From: Nitrospira sp.
Lineage (GTDB): Bacteria; Nitrospirota; Nitrospiria; Nitrospirales; Nitrospiraceae
Reading direction: 5' to 3'
Assembly: GCA_029194665.1 (NCBI GenBank)
Contig: JARFXO010000001.1
Location: forward strand, 1,030,484 to 1,094,483
Length of the DNA stretch: 64,000 nucleotides
The notes under the pieces are model-generated. The model worked only from the letters and a program-made list of their open reading frames with translations. It searched no databases and was not told where the DNA came from. Position numbers and translations under genes: made by a program. Positions 53,036 through 63,087 of the stretch are shown piece after piece (positions within the stretch are counted from its first letter, which is position 1; the number at the start of each line of letters is the position of its first letter).

Positions 53036-53674
53036 TCAGCGTCTGCACTCAGGCGAGTGCTGCACGCATTGCCTGAGCCAAGAGCCGATTTGATCGAGCA
53101 ACCCGGCAATCGCTCGGTTGGCAGCCTGCACGCCCCCATAGGGATTCTCGCTCGTGGCGTTCTCCACGACCTCGAAAGTCCGCGTGCTCAAGATCGTCGA
53201 CCCTTGCAGGTCGATGAGCTGCGTTCTGACCATCACCCTCACGCGACTGGGATGTTGGAGAAACTCCTGCTGCAACAGAAATCCGTGGGTATCAAGACGA
53301 TACTCTCCGCGGATCGAGCTCGGCAACGGAATCACAGCACGCCACACATCATTCTGCTGATTGAGCGCCTGGACCATTAACGGGGCGAACATACGCGCCG
53401 GCGTGTCGGCCCATTGATTCACCGCGTAGTACTCCAGTTCGTAAGGACGCTTGACATACACCATGCGTTGCGTCTCAAATCCTGGCTCAGCTTGAGGCGG
53501 ACTCACGAGGAGCACAGGTCCGTCAAGCTTGCCAGGCCGGACCTCGCTGGGCCATCCATCAAGGCTCAATTGATAGGTATGGATATTCGAAGCATCCGTG
53601 CGAGGCGACAGGCAACCAGCCGCCGTCAACGCCACCAGCCCACACACGACATGTGCCAGACGATATTTCATCAT
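53036..53674 (-). CDS. ABC-type transport auxiliary lipoprotein (MlaD-associated, PqiC-like)
   Basis: The 212-residue protein has a signal peptide with lipobox LTAAGC (Cys about residue 21) and the ABC_trans_aux/PqiC fold: VLLVSPPQAEPGFETQRMVYVKRPYELEYYAVNQWADTPARM is the family core. Such lipoproteins dock on the outer membrane and work with MCE proteins in lipid trafficking. It follows the MCE gene by 25 bases. The frame extends upstream to 53779, overlapping the MCE gene, but the ATG at 53674 starts the signal. Confidence 0.85.
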   Translation of the reverse strand: MMKYRLAHVVCGLVALTAAGCLSPRTDASNIHTYQLSLDGWPSEVRPGKLDGPVLLVSPPQAEPGFETQRMVYVKRPYELEYYAVNQWADTPARMFAPLMVQALNQQNDVWRAVIPLPSSIRGEYRLDTHGFLLQQEFLQHPSRVRVMVRTQLIDLQGSTILSTRTFEVVENATSENPYGGVQAANRAIAGLLDQIGSWLRQCVQHSPECRR

Positions 53675-53699
53675 CTCATGACCGTTCGCGATTTCGGTG

Positions 53700-54662
53700 C
53701 TATTCCCCCGGTCCACGTGACGGGGACTTTCGTCCAAACACCAGCGAGCTCGGCTCTCGCTCCAACTCCCGCGCCACACGGCTCAATGTACCAGTAAGCT
53801 GCCGCAGCTCCGTCACTAACAAGCCGGCCTCGGGCAGAGTCCGTCGGGTGAACTGTTGCAGTTCGGGTCGGGCTTCATTGACGACGGCTCCAACCGTCTT
53901 GCTCGTGCGAGCCAGTTCGTCCGTCGCCGCGCCCAGCGCCACAACGCTCTTGTTGATGCCGGCGAGCAAGGTCGGAACCTCCGCATTCAACGACGCCGTC
54001 AGCTTCACCAGATTGTCGGCGCTCCTGGCAGCACCATTCAAGCTCTGCTCAATCTGAGTTTTGTGGGCCGCAATGGTCTTGGCTACATCGGAGAGATCCT
54101 TGATCGTTTGTTTCAGCGTGGCGCGATTGTCGTCATCCAAGACCTTCGCCGCCCCTTTTGCCGCTGCATCAAGATCACGCAACAGTTGAGACAAGCGTTC
54201 TTCCGAAAGCAAACGGGAGACGGCTTCATCCAAGCGGAAGAAGAGAGAGGGGCCGGTCTTGATGACCGGATACGCCTGTCCCTCCTGGGCCTGCAGCGGG
54301 GGAGCGTCTCGGCTTCCTCCGGTCAAATTGATGGTGGCTAGACCGGTAAGCCCCTGCGTCTCGAGTACGGCAATCGTATCGGTCTTGATCGGCGTCCCAT
54401 GCATAATGTCCATGGTCAGCAGAACTTCCTCTGGGTTATTAGGATTCAAGTCAATGGTCTTGATTCGCCCCACGTCGACACCACGATACTTGACGGTGGA
54501 ATTGACGCTCAATCCTGCGACCGACTCCTTCATATAGGCCTCATAGCGATCGTAGGAACCACGGTAGTCCGTCTTCCCTAGCCACAAGATTCCAACCAGG
54601 ACAGCCGCGCCCAGAAACGCCACGAACGAGCCGACCAGAATATAGTTGACCTTGGGTTCCAT
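53700..54662 (-). CDS. MCE/MlaD-family substrate-binding protein
   Basis: The 320-residue protein has one N-terminal helix (YILVGSFVAFLGAAVLVGILW), then an MCE domain (about 38-120; VKYRGVDVGRI, GLTGLATINLTGG). A long helical region with many Leu/Ala heptads follows, ending in a Pro/Arg tail. MlaD proteins form a hexameric lipid channel in the periplasm. The position between the ATPase and the lipoprotein genes fits an Mla system. Confidence 0.9.
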   Translation of the reverse strand: MEPKVNYILVGSFVAFLGAAVLVGILWLGKTDYRGSYDRYEAYMKESVAGLSVNSTVKYRGVDVGRIKTIDLNPNNPEEVLLTMDIMHGTPIKTDTIAVLETQGLTGLATINLTGGSRDAPPLQAQEGQAYPVIKTGPSLFFRLDEAVSRLLSEERLSQLLRDLDAAAKGAAKVLDDDNRATLKQTIKDLSDVAKTIAAHKTQIEQSLNGAARSADNLVKLTASLNAEVPTLLAGINKSVVALGAATDELARTSKTVGAVVNEARPELQQFTRRTLPEAGLLVTELRQLTGTLSRVARELEREPSSLVFGRKSPSRGPGE

Positions 54663-54737
54663 CGTTTGTGCCTTCAGCCGGGCGAATTTCGCCGCTCGTC
54701 TCTCATCAGATGAACGATTCTTCCATCAAGGTATGCT

Positions 54738-55547
54738 TCACGCGCGGCCCCCCTCGTGGTTCCAGGCCGCCTGTTCGCGCGCCGCCCTTCCGCGTGGACC
54801 TTGGAAGTATTCACGGATGACGGGGTCGTCCGATCGAGACAATTCCTGCATCGTGCCGATGCCTAACACCGTTCCACGACCGAGCACCGCCACGCGATTG
54901 GCGATCCGCCACAAGGAATCCAGGTCGTGTGTCACCATCACCACCGTCAGCCCTAAGAGACTCTTCAGAGAGAGGACGAGATCATCGAATCCTGCGGCGA
55001 TGATCGGATCGAGACCGGCTGTCGGCTCGTCGAGAAACAACAACTCCGGATCCATGACGATCGCTCGGGCGAGCGCGGCCCTTCTCCGCATCCCTCCGCT
55101 GAGTTCGTTGGGATATTTCGCGGCACTGTCCGGCGGCAATCCCACCATCGCGATTTTGGCAGCGACGATGTCGCGGATCAATCCGGCACTCAGCGGCGTA
55201 TGCTCGCGCAAGGGCACGGCAACATTCTCCGCCAGGGTGAACGAACTGAACAGCGCGCCATGCTGGAACATCACACCGAACCGGCGGTGGATGGGATGGA
55301 TATCGCACGCTTCCAATTGCCGGCTGTCCACTCCAAACAGCCGGATCGTTCCCGCCGACGGTGTGATCAGGCCGATGATTTCCCGCAACAACGTGGTCTT
55401 GCCGCACCCGTTGCCGCCCGCAATTGCGAAGATTTCGCCCCGACGAATAGACAAACTCACGTCCTCATGCACGACAGCCTGTCCAAACTTCGTCGAGACA
55501 TGCTGCACGTCGATCACCGGTATTTCGATGCTCGTGGCAGATGGCAT
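54738..55547 (-). CDS. MlaF-type ABC transporter ATPase
   Basis: The 269-residue ATPase has Walker A GGNGCGKTTLLREI, signature LSGGMRRRAALARAI, Walker B LLFLDEPTAGLDPI and a switch His in VTHDLDSL. The sequence around PFxxxTxxENVAVPL is typical of MlaF/Ttg2A. It powers lipid movement with the MlaE permease encoded upstream. The ATG at 55547 follows AAAGGTAG. Two short intergenic gaps separate it from its partners. Confidence 0.92.
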   Translation of the reverse strand: MPSATSIEIPVIDVQHVSTKFGQAVVHEDVSLSIRRGEIFAIAGGNGCGKTTLLREIIGLITPSAGTIRLFGVDSRQLEACDIHPIHRRFGVMFQHGALFSSFTLAENVAVPLREHTPLSAGLIRDIVAAKIAMVGLPPDSAAKYPNELSGGMRRRAALARAIVMDPELLFLDEPTAGLDPIIAAGFDDLVLSLKSLLGLTVVMVTHDLDSLWRIANRVAVLGRGTVLGIGTMQELSRSDDPVIREYFQGPRGRAAREQAAWNHEGGRA

Positions 55548-55632
55548 CAGGGACTACCTTTCAACCGACCGGACCAAAGACTGAGGTGAAGGGTTTCGCT
55601 TCAGCCTGAACGTCAACCTTCCTACTGCACCT

Positions 55633-56751
55633 CTACAAGTCCCACCAATTGAGCAGGATGCTGCAGATCGCGTCGAATACGATCACCAAAAAAATCCCCT
55701 GCACGACACTGATGGTGGTGTGTCGGCCCACATCGTCCACGCCGCCTCGAATTTGGAATCCTTGATAACAGCCCACCAAGGCGATGATCGCCGCAAAGAA
55801 CGGCGCCTTCCCCAAGCCGATGAGAAAATGCCGCACCGGAACGGCTTCCTCGAAGCGAGAGACAAACTCTACGAAGCTCACGTTGAGCTCCCCTAAAGCA
55901 ATCAACATGCCGCCGAACACGCCCACCACATCGGCGTACACTGTCAACAGAGGCAGAGCGATGACCAAGGCCAGCGCGCGAGGCAACACGAGCAGATTCA
56001 TGGGCGAGATGCCCAAGGTCCGCACCGCATCCAATTCTTCCGTCACCTTCATGGTGCCTATCTCAGCCGCATAGGCGGAACCCGAACGACCGGCGATGAG
56101 GATCGCCACGATCAACGGGGCAATTTCACGCAACAGCGAGATGCCGACCAGATCCACGATAAAAATGTTCGTGCCGAACTTACGGAGCTGTTCCGCGCCC
56201 TGATAGGCGATCACGACACCGACCAGAAACGTCAGCAGGCCGGTGATCGGCAAGGCGCGCACGCCGTCCAGTTCGACGATCCGCAAGAGCGTCCGCCATC
56301 GAATGGAACGTGGCCGCACCAGTGCTCGGCCGAACGCGATGGTGCTTTCTCCGACGAATGCGAGTGCGCGAATCGTGGCCGTGCGTCGAGACCGCAGCAC
56401 GTCCGCCATACGATCGATCCACCCAGACCGACGGACGGCGGTTCCACGCTCGAGTTGGGTCCATTGCGACTCCACCATCTCAAGCAGTTCGGCGAATTCA
56501 GGTTTCAACCCTTGCAGAGCGGTCTGCTGCCCCTTGCGTCGTACGCCGTCGATGCAGCGCTGCAGGATGAGCGCGCCGCCCGTATCCATCGCGGTCACTT
56601 CGCCGACATCGTACTGGACGGTGGAAGTTTCAGGCCATCGGAGCGCTCGGCCTCCCCGTTCCAATTGAGACAAGTGTGGGAGCGTCCAAGACCCTCGGCA
56701 GTGGATCACATTATCTTTGACGGAGATGGTTGCCTCTTCCACCTGGTTCAC
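55633..56751 (-). CDS. MlaE-type permease with N-terminal STAS domain
   Basis: The 372-residue protein fuses an N-terminal STAS/MlaB-like domain (about 1-95; VTAMDTGGALILQR) to a six-helix MlaE permease (about 150-372; LREIAPLIVAILIAGRSGSAYAAEIGTMKVTEELDAVRTLGI). In E. coli the STAS protein MlaB is separate; fusion of the two is common elsewhere. GTG at 56751 is the start. It is the first gene of the mla operon. No MlaC-like periplasmic carrier is seen next to it. Confidence 0.92.
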   Translation of the reverse strand: MNQVEEATISVKDNVIHCRGSWTLPHLSQLERGGRALRWPETSTVQYDVGEVTAMDTGGALILQRCIDGVRRKGQQTALQGLKPEFAELLEMVESQWTQLERGTAVRRSGWIDRMADVLRSRRTATIRALAFVGESTIAFGRALVRPRSIRWRTLLRIVELDGVRALPITGLLTFLVGVVIAYQGAEQLRKFGTNIFIVDLVGISLLREIAPLIVAILIAGRSGSAYAAEIGTMKVTEELDAVRTLGISPMNLLVLPRALALVIALPLLTVYADVVGVFGGMLIALGELNVSFVEFVSRFEEAVPVRHFLIGLGKAPFFAAIIALVGCYQGFQIRGGVDDVGRHTTISVVQGIFLVIVFDAICSILLNWWDL

Positions 56752-56839
56752 TCCATCAGCCGCCTTGACTCTTCACGTCATCGAACATTCTCTCGATCAC
56801 CATCCTCTCCGACGACTGCGGGAAATCATCATGCTCGAT

Positions 56840-58642
56840 TCAGGCTGCCTCCAGGATGGTTTTGAGCTCGGCTCCGGTAATCACTTCGCGTTCCAACAAG
56901 AGCTGCGCGCCTTGTTGGAGCGTCGTTTTCCTTTCCTCCAGCAATCGCCTCACCCGCCCGTACTGCTCGTCGATGATCCGTCTCACTTCGCAATCTATTT
57001 CACGGGCGGTCGCTTCGGAATAATCGCCCTTTTCAGAAGCGACCGGAAGCTGAAGGAATTGAGGCTGTCGCTCTCGTTCCAACGTGATGGTGCCGAGCTT
57101 CTCGCTCATGCCGTAGGCCTTCACCATGCTTTTTGCGATGTCCGTGGCCTTGACGAGGTCGTTTTGCGCTCCCGTGGAGGCTTCTCCGAAAATCGTTTCT
57201 TCGGCAATCCTTCCACCGAGCAGCACGGCAACTTTATTCTCCAATTCCGATTTCGTCATCAGAAACCGGTCTTCCGTCGGAAGCTGCAACGTGTAGCCGA
57301 GCGCCGCCACGCCGCGAGGAATGATGGAGATCTTTTGTACCTGATCGGAACCTGGTATGGAAAGAGCGACGAGTGCATGGCCCGTCTCATGGTAGGCCAC
57401 TCGCTCCTTTTCCATCTTATTCAAGACACGATTCTTCTTTTCCAAGCCGGCGATGACTCGCTCGACCGCCTCGTGTAATTCAGAAAGCCCGACCTGATCC
57501 TTTCCCCGGCGCACCGCCAGCAACGCCGCCTCATTGATGATGTTGGCCAAATCGGCTCCGGAGAACCCGGGGGTCATCGCTGCGATGTTTTCGAGATCGG
57601 CATCGGGACCAAGCGTCACCTGTTTGGCATGTACACGAAGAATGGCGAGGCGACCGACCTTGTCAGGACGGTCTACTACCACATGACGATCGAACCGGCC
57701 TGCCCGAAGCAACGCAGGGTCAAGAATCTCGGGGCGATTGGTCGCCGCCATGAGAATGACCCCGATGCGAGGATCGAAGCCATCCATCTCGACCAGCAAC
57801 TGGTTGAGCGTTTGCTCCCGTTCCTCATGCCCCATGGGGCCAGCGCCACGCGCTTTTCCGAGCGCATCCAGCTCATCGATGAAAATAATGCAGGGAGCTT
57901 TGCCCTTTGCTTGTTCGAATAGATCACGAACCCGTGCCGCGCCGACCCCGACGAACATTTCGACGAATTCCGAGCCGCTGATGCTGAAGAACGTCACGCC
58001 GGCTTCACCGGCTACGGCGCGGGCCAGCAAGGTCTTCCCGGTGCCGGGCGGGCCGACCAGCAGGATTCCTCTGGGAATCTTCCCCCCCAGCTTGGTGAAC
58101 TTTTCCGGTGTCTTCAGGAACTCAATGACTTCCCGCAGTTCCTCCTTGGCCTCATCCACCCCGGCAACATCCGCAAACGTCACCTTGATGTCCTTCTCCA
58201 CATAGACCTTCGCCTTGGACTGACCGACCTGCATGAAACCACCCTGAGCCTGACCCAGTCGACGAAAGATGAAGAACCAGATACCGCCGAAGAGGGCGAC
58301 CGGGATGACCCATGACAGGAGATCGCGCCAAAAGGTGGATTCAATGACACCGGTAAACGTCACTCCATGTCGGTTGAGCTCACGGACGAGGTCCGGATCC
58401 TCGACCCGCACGGTCGCAAAGGCTTGTTGCTCTTTGGATTCACCCTCGGGCTTCAATTTTCCGGTCAACACTTGGCTGGTCACGGAAACTTCCGCCACCT
58501 TCCCGGCATCCACCAATCGCTTGAATTCACTGTACGGAAGTTCTTCGATTTTATTCAAGGCGTGAATAAAATCGTGCACGATCACCACCGCCATGATGGC
58601 GAGCAGGACGTACCAGATGGAAAAGGAGACTTTCTTATTCAT
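56840..58642 (-). CDS. ftsH: ATP-dependent zinc metalloprotease FtsH
   Basis: The 600-residue membrane protease has two helices (about 5-25 and 105-125). The AAA domain has Walker [14 protein letters not shown], Walker [12 protein letters not shown] and the SRH ending [19 protein letters not shown]. The M41 protease domain has HETGHAL and the third ligand region [13 protein letters not shown]. FtsH degrades misfolded membrane proteins and regulators such as LpxC. The ATG at 58642 has GGGGGAG eight bases upstream. An extension to 58729 overlaps the DUF1207 gene and is rejected. Confidence 0.93.
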   Translation of the reverse strand: MNKKVSFSIWYVLLAIMAVVIVHDFIHALNKIEELPYSEFKRLVDAGKVAEVSVTSQVLTGKLKPEGESKEQQAFATVRVEDPDLVRELNRHGVTFTGVIESTFWRDLLSWVIPVALFGGIWFFIFRRLGQAQGGFMQVGQSKAKVYVEKDIKVTFADVAGVDEAKEELREVIEFLKTPEKFTKLGGKIPRGILLVGPPGTGKTLLARAVAGEAGVTFFSISGSEFVEMFVGVGAARVRDLFEQAKGKAPCIIFIDELDALGKARGAGPMGHEEREQTLNQLLVEMDGFDPRIGVILMAATNRPEILDPALLRAGRFDRHVVVDRPDKVGRLAILRVHAKQVTLGPDADLENIAAMTPGFSGADLANIINEAALLAVRRGKDQVGLSELHEAVERVIAGLEKKNRVLNKMEKERVAYHETGHALVALSIPGSDQVQKISIIPRGVAALGYTLQLPTEDRFLMTKSELENKVAVLLGGRIAEETIFGEASTGAQNDLVKATDIAKSMVKAYGMSEKLGTITLERERQPQFLQLPVASEKGDYSEATAREIDCEVRRIIDEQYGRVRRLLEERKTTLQQGAQLLLEREVITGAELKTILEAA

Positions 58643-58725
58643 CGGCATTGCTCCCCCACAAAGATGAAGAGGGTTCGTCTCGACGCAGGTTGAACCTTGG
58701 CTGATTCCCCGGTCTACCCACGATT

Positions 58726-59708
58726 TCAAAACATAAAATAGACGCCGACTCCCAACGATTGGGTCTTCTGCGAATAGAAGAACTGCCCATAGGGATTATA
58801 TCCATGATAGTAGTTGAAGAGAATCCGAAAACGCCGAAAGGAAACGAGCTGAGACATATCGAAGCCCATCAACAGATTCGTGTTGATATACCAATCCTGC
58901 GCCTCGACCGACTTAAAGTCCGCCGTCAGGACCGGCGTAAAGAGGATCGGATTCGTGAGCACGCCAAAGAGATAGGATTGGCCCCATGCGGTCGGTGCCC
59001 GCGCCTCGAACCCCCAGTGTATTGTACCGCGGTCGAGCGTGGACGGTTGGCGGTTGATCTTCACCGCTCCTCCCCCGTACAGGCGCATCCATTTCTGGAA
59101 ATCATAGGACAGAATCAGGTCGACTTCTTCAAATTGAAGACCAATCGACTTAAAACCAGGGTTGGCTCCAAGGAATTCATCTCCGATGTGACTGCTCTGG
59201 TGATAAAACCGCAGCCTCGCCGACCAGTTTTCCTGACGCCAGGTCAGCGGGATGCCGGCATTGAAATCGACGTTCATGAGTTCGGCATTCGACGTGTCCA
59301 AGTCAAACTGTCCGAATATCCCGGTCAGGAAGCTGATCTGCCATCCGTTACATCCGTTGCGCCTGGTATACACCCCAAAGTTTCCCCCAATGGCGACCGT
59401 TCCGATGTTCGCGGTGGTCCCTTTGCTGAGTGATTGCGTGGATTGCCAGAGGGCAAAGGACTGTAGCTGCTGCGGGTCGGCCAAGAGGGGACGGAAGACG
59501 TCGTCCGCCGGAAGCACTTCGCTTTTCGCGTTGTCAACTGATTCCTCAGGACCTTGCTGAAACCGGCAATCCAGCAACTCCCTTGGCTTCCTGTCATCCG
59601 GCTTCTTGTCATCCGACTCGTCCGCCCAGGCTGGTCCTGTCAAAAAAAAACCCCGATGCCGAGCAATCCGATAACCCACCGATGGCAGGAAAGCACTGTG
59701 CGTCCCAT
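58726..59708 (-). CDS. DUF1207 outer-membrane protein with frameshifted signal peptide
   Basis: The mature region (about 300 residues) matches DUF1207: FRPLLADPQQLQSFALWQ, FRLRFYHQSSHIGDEFL-type and LILSYDFQKWMRLYGGGAV, ending in an aromatic VGVYFMF as in beta-barrels. The intact frame starts only at a GTG (59679) with a poor leader. If the run of nine T at 59642-59650 had ten T, an ATG at 59708 preceded by AGGAAGG would give a perfect signal peptide, WVIGLLGIGVFFLTG then PAWA-DES. With nine T the frame reaches a stop at once. It is a real or sequencing frameshift; function of the family is unknown. Confidence 0.75.
59642..59650. repeat. Homopolymer of nine A/T in DUF1207 signal peptide
   Basis: Nine A on the plus strand (nine T in the gene) lie at the point where the signal-peptide frame and the mature-protein frame part. 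One more base joins them. Confidence 0.95.
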
Positions 59709-59982
59709 CCTTCCTCTCTCACTCCGGCCCTCGTGCATGGCGCAAGCTGGACGCCGTTCCCTACGTCTCTTCGATAGCACATTTCTGTCGTGGAATTCAC
59801 ATGTTTTGTCGCGCATCGCAGCCGGTCGGTGGAGATTTTGCCGAAGAATATCCCCCTACGCCAAGGGCTCGGAGAACACCCACTGCGCATATCTCCTCGG
59901 CTTCGCAACCGTGACTTCTTGCATAGGTGGGTAAGGAGTTGATCGATGCGCGAGTGAGGCGCTAACGATTCGCGCAGGGCCG

Positions 59983-60399
59983 CTACAAATCATAACGGCC
60001 GGCTGCCTCGGGCTGGTAGAGGACTGCTTCGATCCGCACCTTGCGCGTCCCCGCCGGCACAAGCCAGTCCACCGTATCGCCGGCCCGGTAGCCGAGAATG
60101 GCGGTGCCGATCGGGGCAAGAATCGAGATGCGGTTCTTCTCAATATCGGCATCGGCGGGGAAGACAAGCGTATAATTTTTCTCCTCGCCCGATTCCATAT
60201 CCTTGAGGCGAACTTGAGAATTCATCGTGACCACGTTATCAGGAATCGCGGTGGGCTCAACGATATGGGCCCTGTCCAGCTCATTCTGCAAACTTTCCAG
60301 ATAGTCCCGGTCCCGCTCCTTGAAACTGATCCCGACCTCCAGCAGTTCCTTTAAGCGAGCCAGATCGAACTTGGTGATGTAAATGTCCCGAGATTCCAT
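59983..60399 (-). CDS. GreA/GreB C-terminal-like protein (Rnk type)
   Basis: The 138-residue protein has a short N-terminal coiled coil (LARLKELLEVGISFKERD) and a GreA/GreB FKBP-like C-terminal domain: NSQVRLKDMESGEEKNYTLVFPADAD and ISILAPIGTAILGYRAGDTVDW. This is the plan of Rnk, which binds RNA polymerase without cleaving RNA. The ATG at 60399 has AGGAG at seven bases; other in-frame starts lie just upstream. It is close to a universal stress gene. Confidence 0.87.
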   Translation of the reverse strand: MESRDIYITKFDLARLKELLEVGISFKERDRDYLESLQNELDRAHIVEPTAIPDNVVTMNSQVRLKDMESGEEKNYTLVFPADADIEKNRISILAPIGTAILGYRAGDTVDWLVPAGTRKVRIEAVLYQPEAAGRYDL

Positions 60400-60559
60400 A
60401 TCCATGCTCCTTCTGTTCATAAGTCCAGCTTCGTCGAAACCACCGGGCGAAAGCCCGAGGCAAAGTTCGACGTCCTCTCGGAAGATCAGAGGCGACCATG
60501 CACCGTCTCTTGCCGAAGTTGCCCCGCCATCGATGGCCCCCTCGTTGCGCATTCTTTTG

Positions 60560-61513
60560 TTATGGCTCTGCCACCGACAGCGGCATCATGCGGCTGTGGT
60601 TGGCGGTGAACTTCGGGCTTCGGACCGTGAGGACGGGACAGGGAGCCTGACGAAGCACAGATTCAGCCACGCTGCCGTACCGCAGACGCGTCAGCCCACG
60701 CCGTCCGTGAGTGCCCATGACGATCAAATCGGAGCGCTGCCCGCGAGCATAGGTCACAATCGACTCCGATGGAATCCCCCCGAGCACGACCGACCCTGCC
60801 TCCAGACCACGCCCCCTCACCACTTGCGCAAGGCCATCCAGTTGAGTCTCCCAATGCGTCCGCTTCTGGACCTCCTGCTCGATCCGGCCCAACCCCAATT
60901 CCAGGTCGAAGTAGATCGGTTCCAACACATGGACGATCGTGAGTCTGGCTCCAAAGCGATCGACCACCTGAATCGCATACTCCAGCGCATCAAGAGACGG
61001 ACTCGAGAAGTCGACCGGCACCAGCACATGCCGGATGCATGGCGGAACATCCGCATCCTTTTCACCATGAATCGGGGCGACCCGGACCGTCAGCGTCGGA
61101 CACGGAGCCTGCTTGATGACACGCTCTGCCGTGCTGCCCAGCATGATATGGTCCAATCCGGTCCTCCCATGGGTGCCGACGACGACAAGGTCGGCGCGCT
61201 GTTCGAGCGCAGTCTGCCCGATCTGTTCGCTGGGAATGCCTTCGCCCAGATGCCAATCCACGTCCAGCCCTTCCTGTTTCACACGAGCCGCCAGCTCGCC
61301 CAAGAGTCGCTCCGCCTCCTTCCGCCTCGTCTCCAGCAACGGATCGGCGAAGGGCGCGTCGAACTCCAGCCTCCGCAACTCCTCGACCACGTAGAGTAAG
61401 TCCACATGAGCAGAACAGGCCCGGGCGACACACATGCCGTAATCAACGGCGCGCCTCGCACAGGCGGAGAAATCCGTGGCGATGAGGATCCGATTAATCA
61501 ACAAGTCGTTCAT
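60560..61513 (-). CDS. Tandem universal stress protein (UspA-UspA)
   Basis: The 317-residue protein holds two UspA domains (about 5-145 and 160-300). Each starts ILIATDFS or VLVPVDFS and ends in the ATP-binding motif GTHGRTGLDHIMLGSTAERV or GTHGRRGLTRLRYGSVAESV. Tandem Usps bind ATP and help in stress survival. AGGAG precedes the ATG at 61513. It is separated from the Rnk-like gene by 160 bases on the same strand. Confidence 0.93.
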   Translation of the reverse strand: MNDLLINRILIATDFSACARRAVDYGMCVARACSAHVDLLYVVEELRRLEFDAPFADPLLETRRKEAERLLGELAARVKQEGLDVDWHLGEGIPSEQIGQTALEQRADLVVVGTHGRTGLDHIMLGSTAERVIKQAPCPTLTVRVAPIHGEKDADVPPCIRHVLVPVDFSSPSLDALEYAIQVVDRFGARLTIVHVLEPIYFDLELGLGRIEQEVQKRTHWETQLDGLAQVVRGRGLEAGSVVLGGIPSESIVTYARGQRSDLIVMGTHGRRGLTRLRYGSVAESVLRQAPCPVLTVRSPKFTANHSRMMPLSVAEP

Positions 61514-61839
61514 GCAGACTCCTTTGCTTGCGCGCCGTCCACTGTTCCTCGGCATCCGAGAAGCAGCGGAATGGTCGGTACCGGGCAACCGGTGGATCGC
61601 ATTACATGCTCCACCGTGCCGTAAAAAAATATGTCATAGTTGAGTCGATTTTTTCCAACGCGGACACACATCGTCTACGAGGAGATACCGCGGCTTCTCC
61701 AACAAGCCAAACGCCGTGACATGAGCCGCCTGCCTGAGCTGGACATGCAGCTTCATCCACCAGACCGGCGCAGTGCGACGTCATGGTGACGGCCGACGGT
61801 TGCCATTGGCAGTATACAAACTTCCGGTCGAGCGGCGCC

Positions 61840-62832
61840 ATGCCTCAATTCATATTCAAGCTCCTTCTCAGCTTGATCATCGCCTGTCTCTGCCTTCCGG
61901 AGGCAGTGTGGGGCGAACACTCAGAGAACCGCCAACCAGAGCCCGCCGGTCCCTGGTTCACCGGTACGCTGCTCTCGACCAGAGGTCTGACTCTCGATCG
62001 GGGGCACGCCGTTGTTCAACCCTACTTCTATTTCACACAATACGGTGGATTGTACAATGACAATTGGCGCCTTCAATCAGCGACGGTCTCGGACACGATC
62101 GTCCAGCAAACATACCTCATCTATGGCTTAACGAACCGGATCGACGTGGAGATTGCGCCGCAATGGCTCAAGAATTCCGCGGAAGGCGAGTCCATCTCCG
62201 GGTTCGGTGATCTGCCGATTCAACTCGGCTTTCAAGCGCTGAGAAGTGGTTCCGATTCCTGGGTTCCCAATGTCCGGATCTGGGTCCAGGAAATCTTTCC
62301 GACCGGACACTACAACCATCTCAGTCCCTCCATCAACGGTCTGGCCGGAACCGGAGGCGGCGCTTTCGCGACGACGCTGGGCATCGGAATGCAGAAAGCG
62401 ATACCGCTCGGAGGGGATCATGTGTTCAGATACCGTGTGAATGCGACGTACGGTTTCTTCTCGTCCGTCACGGTACAGGGATTCAATGCCTACGGCGGAG
62501 GCTTCGGCACGGAGGGTCGTGTGGATCCTGGATCGGTGACGACTCTCATTGTCGCAGGAGAATATAGCCTCACGAAGCATGTGGATCTCGCGCTCGACAT
62601 CGGGTTTCAGACGATCAATGCGACGGAGTTTTCCGGAACAACGGGGGTCGGAGTGAACGGTGAAGCGGCGGCGGTTGGAAGGGGATCCGGCAATTTGCTC
62701 ACGATCGCTCCAGCCGTGGAATACAACTTCAATCAACACGTCGGCCTGATTGCCGGTCCATGGTTCAGCCTCAGGGGCAAGAACACCACGGAATTCTTCG
62801 GCGTTGTGGCGGCTCTCTTCCTGTACATGTAA
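61840..62832 (+). CDS. Outer-membrane beta-barrel transporter-like protein
   Basis: The 330-residue protein has a signal peptide (IFKLLLSLIIACLCLPEAVWG, cleaved about residue 25). Repeated amphipathic strands follow, with a terminal aromatic residue pattern (FFGVVAALFLYM). Phrases such as QTYLIYGLTNRIDVEIAPQW and FGDLPIQLGFQAL match the family annotated as MetA-pathway phenol-degradation-like transporters. That name is historical and does not show phenol uptake. The frame opens at 61783, but the ATG at 61840 begins the signal. No neighbour suggests a substrate. Confidence 0.75.
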   Translation: MPQFIFKLLLSLIIACLCLPEAVWGEHSENRQPEPAGPWFTGTLLSTRGLTLDRGHAVVQPYFYFTQYGGLYNDNWRLQSATVSDTIVQQTYLIYGLTNRIDVEIAPQWLKNSAEGESISGFGDLPIQLGFQALRSGSDSWVPNVRIWVQEIFPTGHYNHLSPSINGLAGTGGGAFATTLGIGMQKAIPLGGDHVFRYRVNATYGFFSSVTVQGFNAYGGGFGTEGRVDPGSVTTLIVAGEYSLTKHVDLALDIGFQTINATEFSGTTGVGVNGEAAAVGRGSGNLLTIAPAVEYNFNQHVGLIAGPWFSLRGKNTTEFFGVVAALFLYM

Positions 62833-62956
62833 CCCCTTGCCTGCGCAATAGTCATGGCACCGACAGATTCCGTGGTTGAACGGATGTGATCAGGGGCTAG
62901 CGATCAGAACCTGTCGAAAACTGCGGGTAATGACGCGGTCTGCCGGAGGAATGGTC

Positions 62957-63023
62957 ATGCCCGCCGAGGCGGGCATCCAGTCGTTCAGGATTTTCCTGGA
63001 TTCCCGCGTGAAACATGCGGGAA
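62957..63023. repeat. Palindromic intergenic element (REP/MITE-like)
   Basis: A perfect 9-bp stem, ATGCCCGCC/GGCGGGCAT with a 2-base loop, lies at 62957-62976. A second stem, TTCCCGCGTG/CATGCGGGAA with one G-T pair, lies at 63001-63023. The ends of the two (GTCATGCCCGC and GCGGGAACGAC) are also largely complementary, so the whole can fold as one long hairpin. This is the plan of widespread 'gtcattcccgc' elements. It lies between two genes and may end transcription of the beta-barrel gene. Confidence 0.6.
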
Positions 63024-63087
63024 CGACGAGAAGAAAAGAAAATGGTCGACTGCGGAATCAGGGCTCAATTATCGATGCCCCTGGACA

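Noticed and set aside
61602-61841. 79-codon minus-strand frame between the stress protein and barrel genes
   Set aside because: It has no domain or ribosome site and overlaps the start region of the beta-barrel gene.
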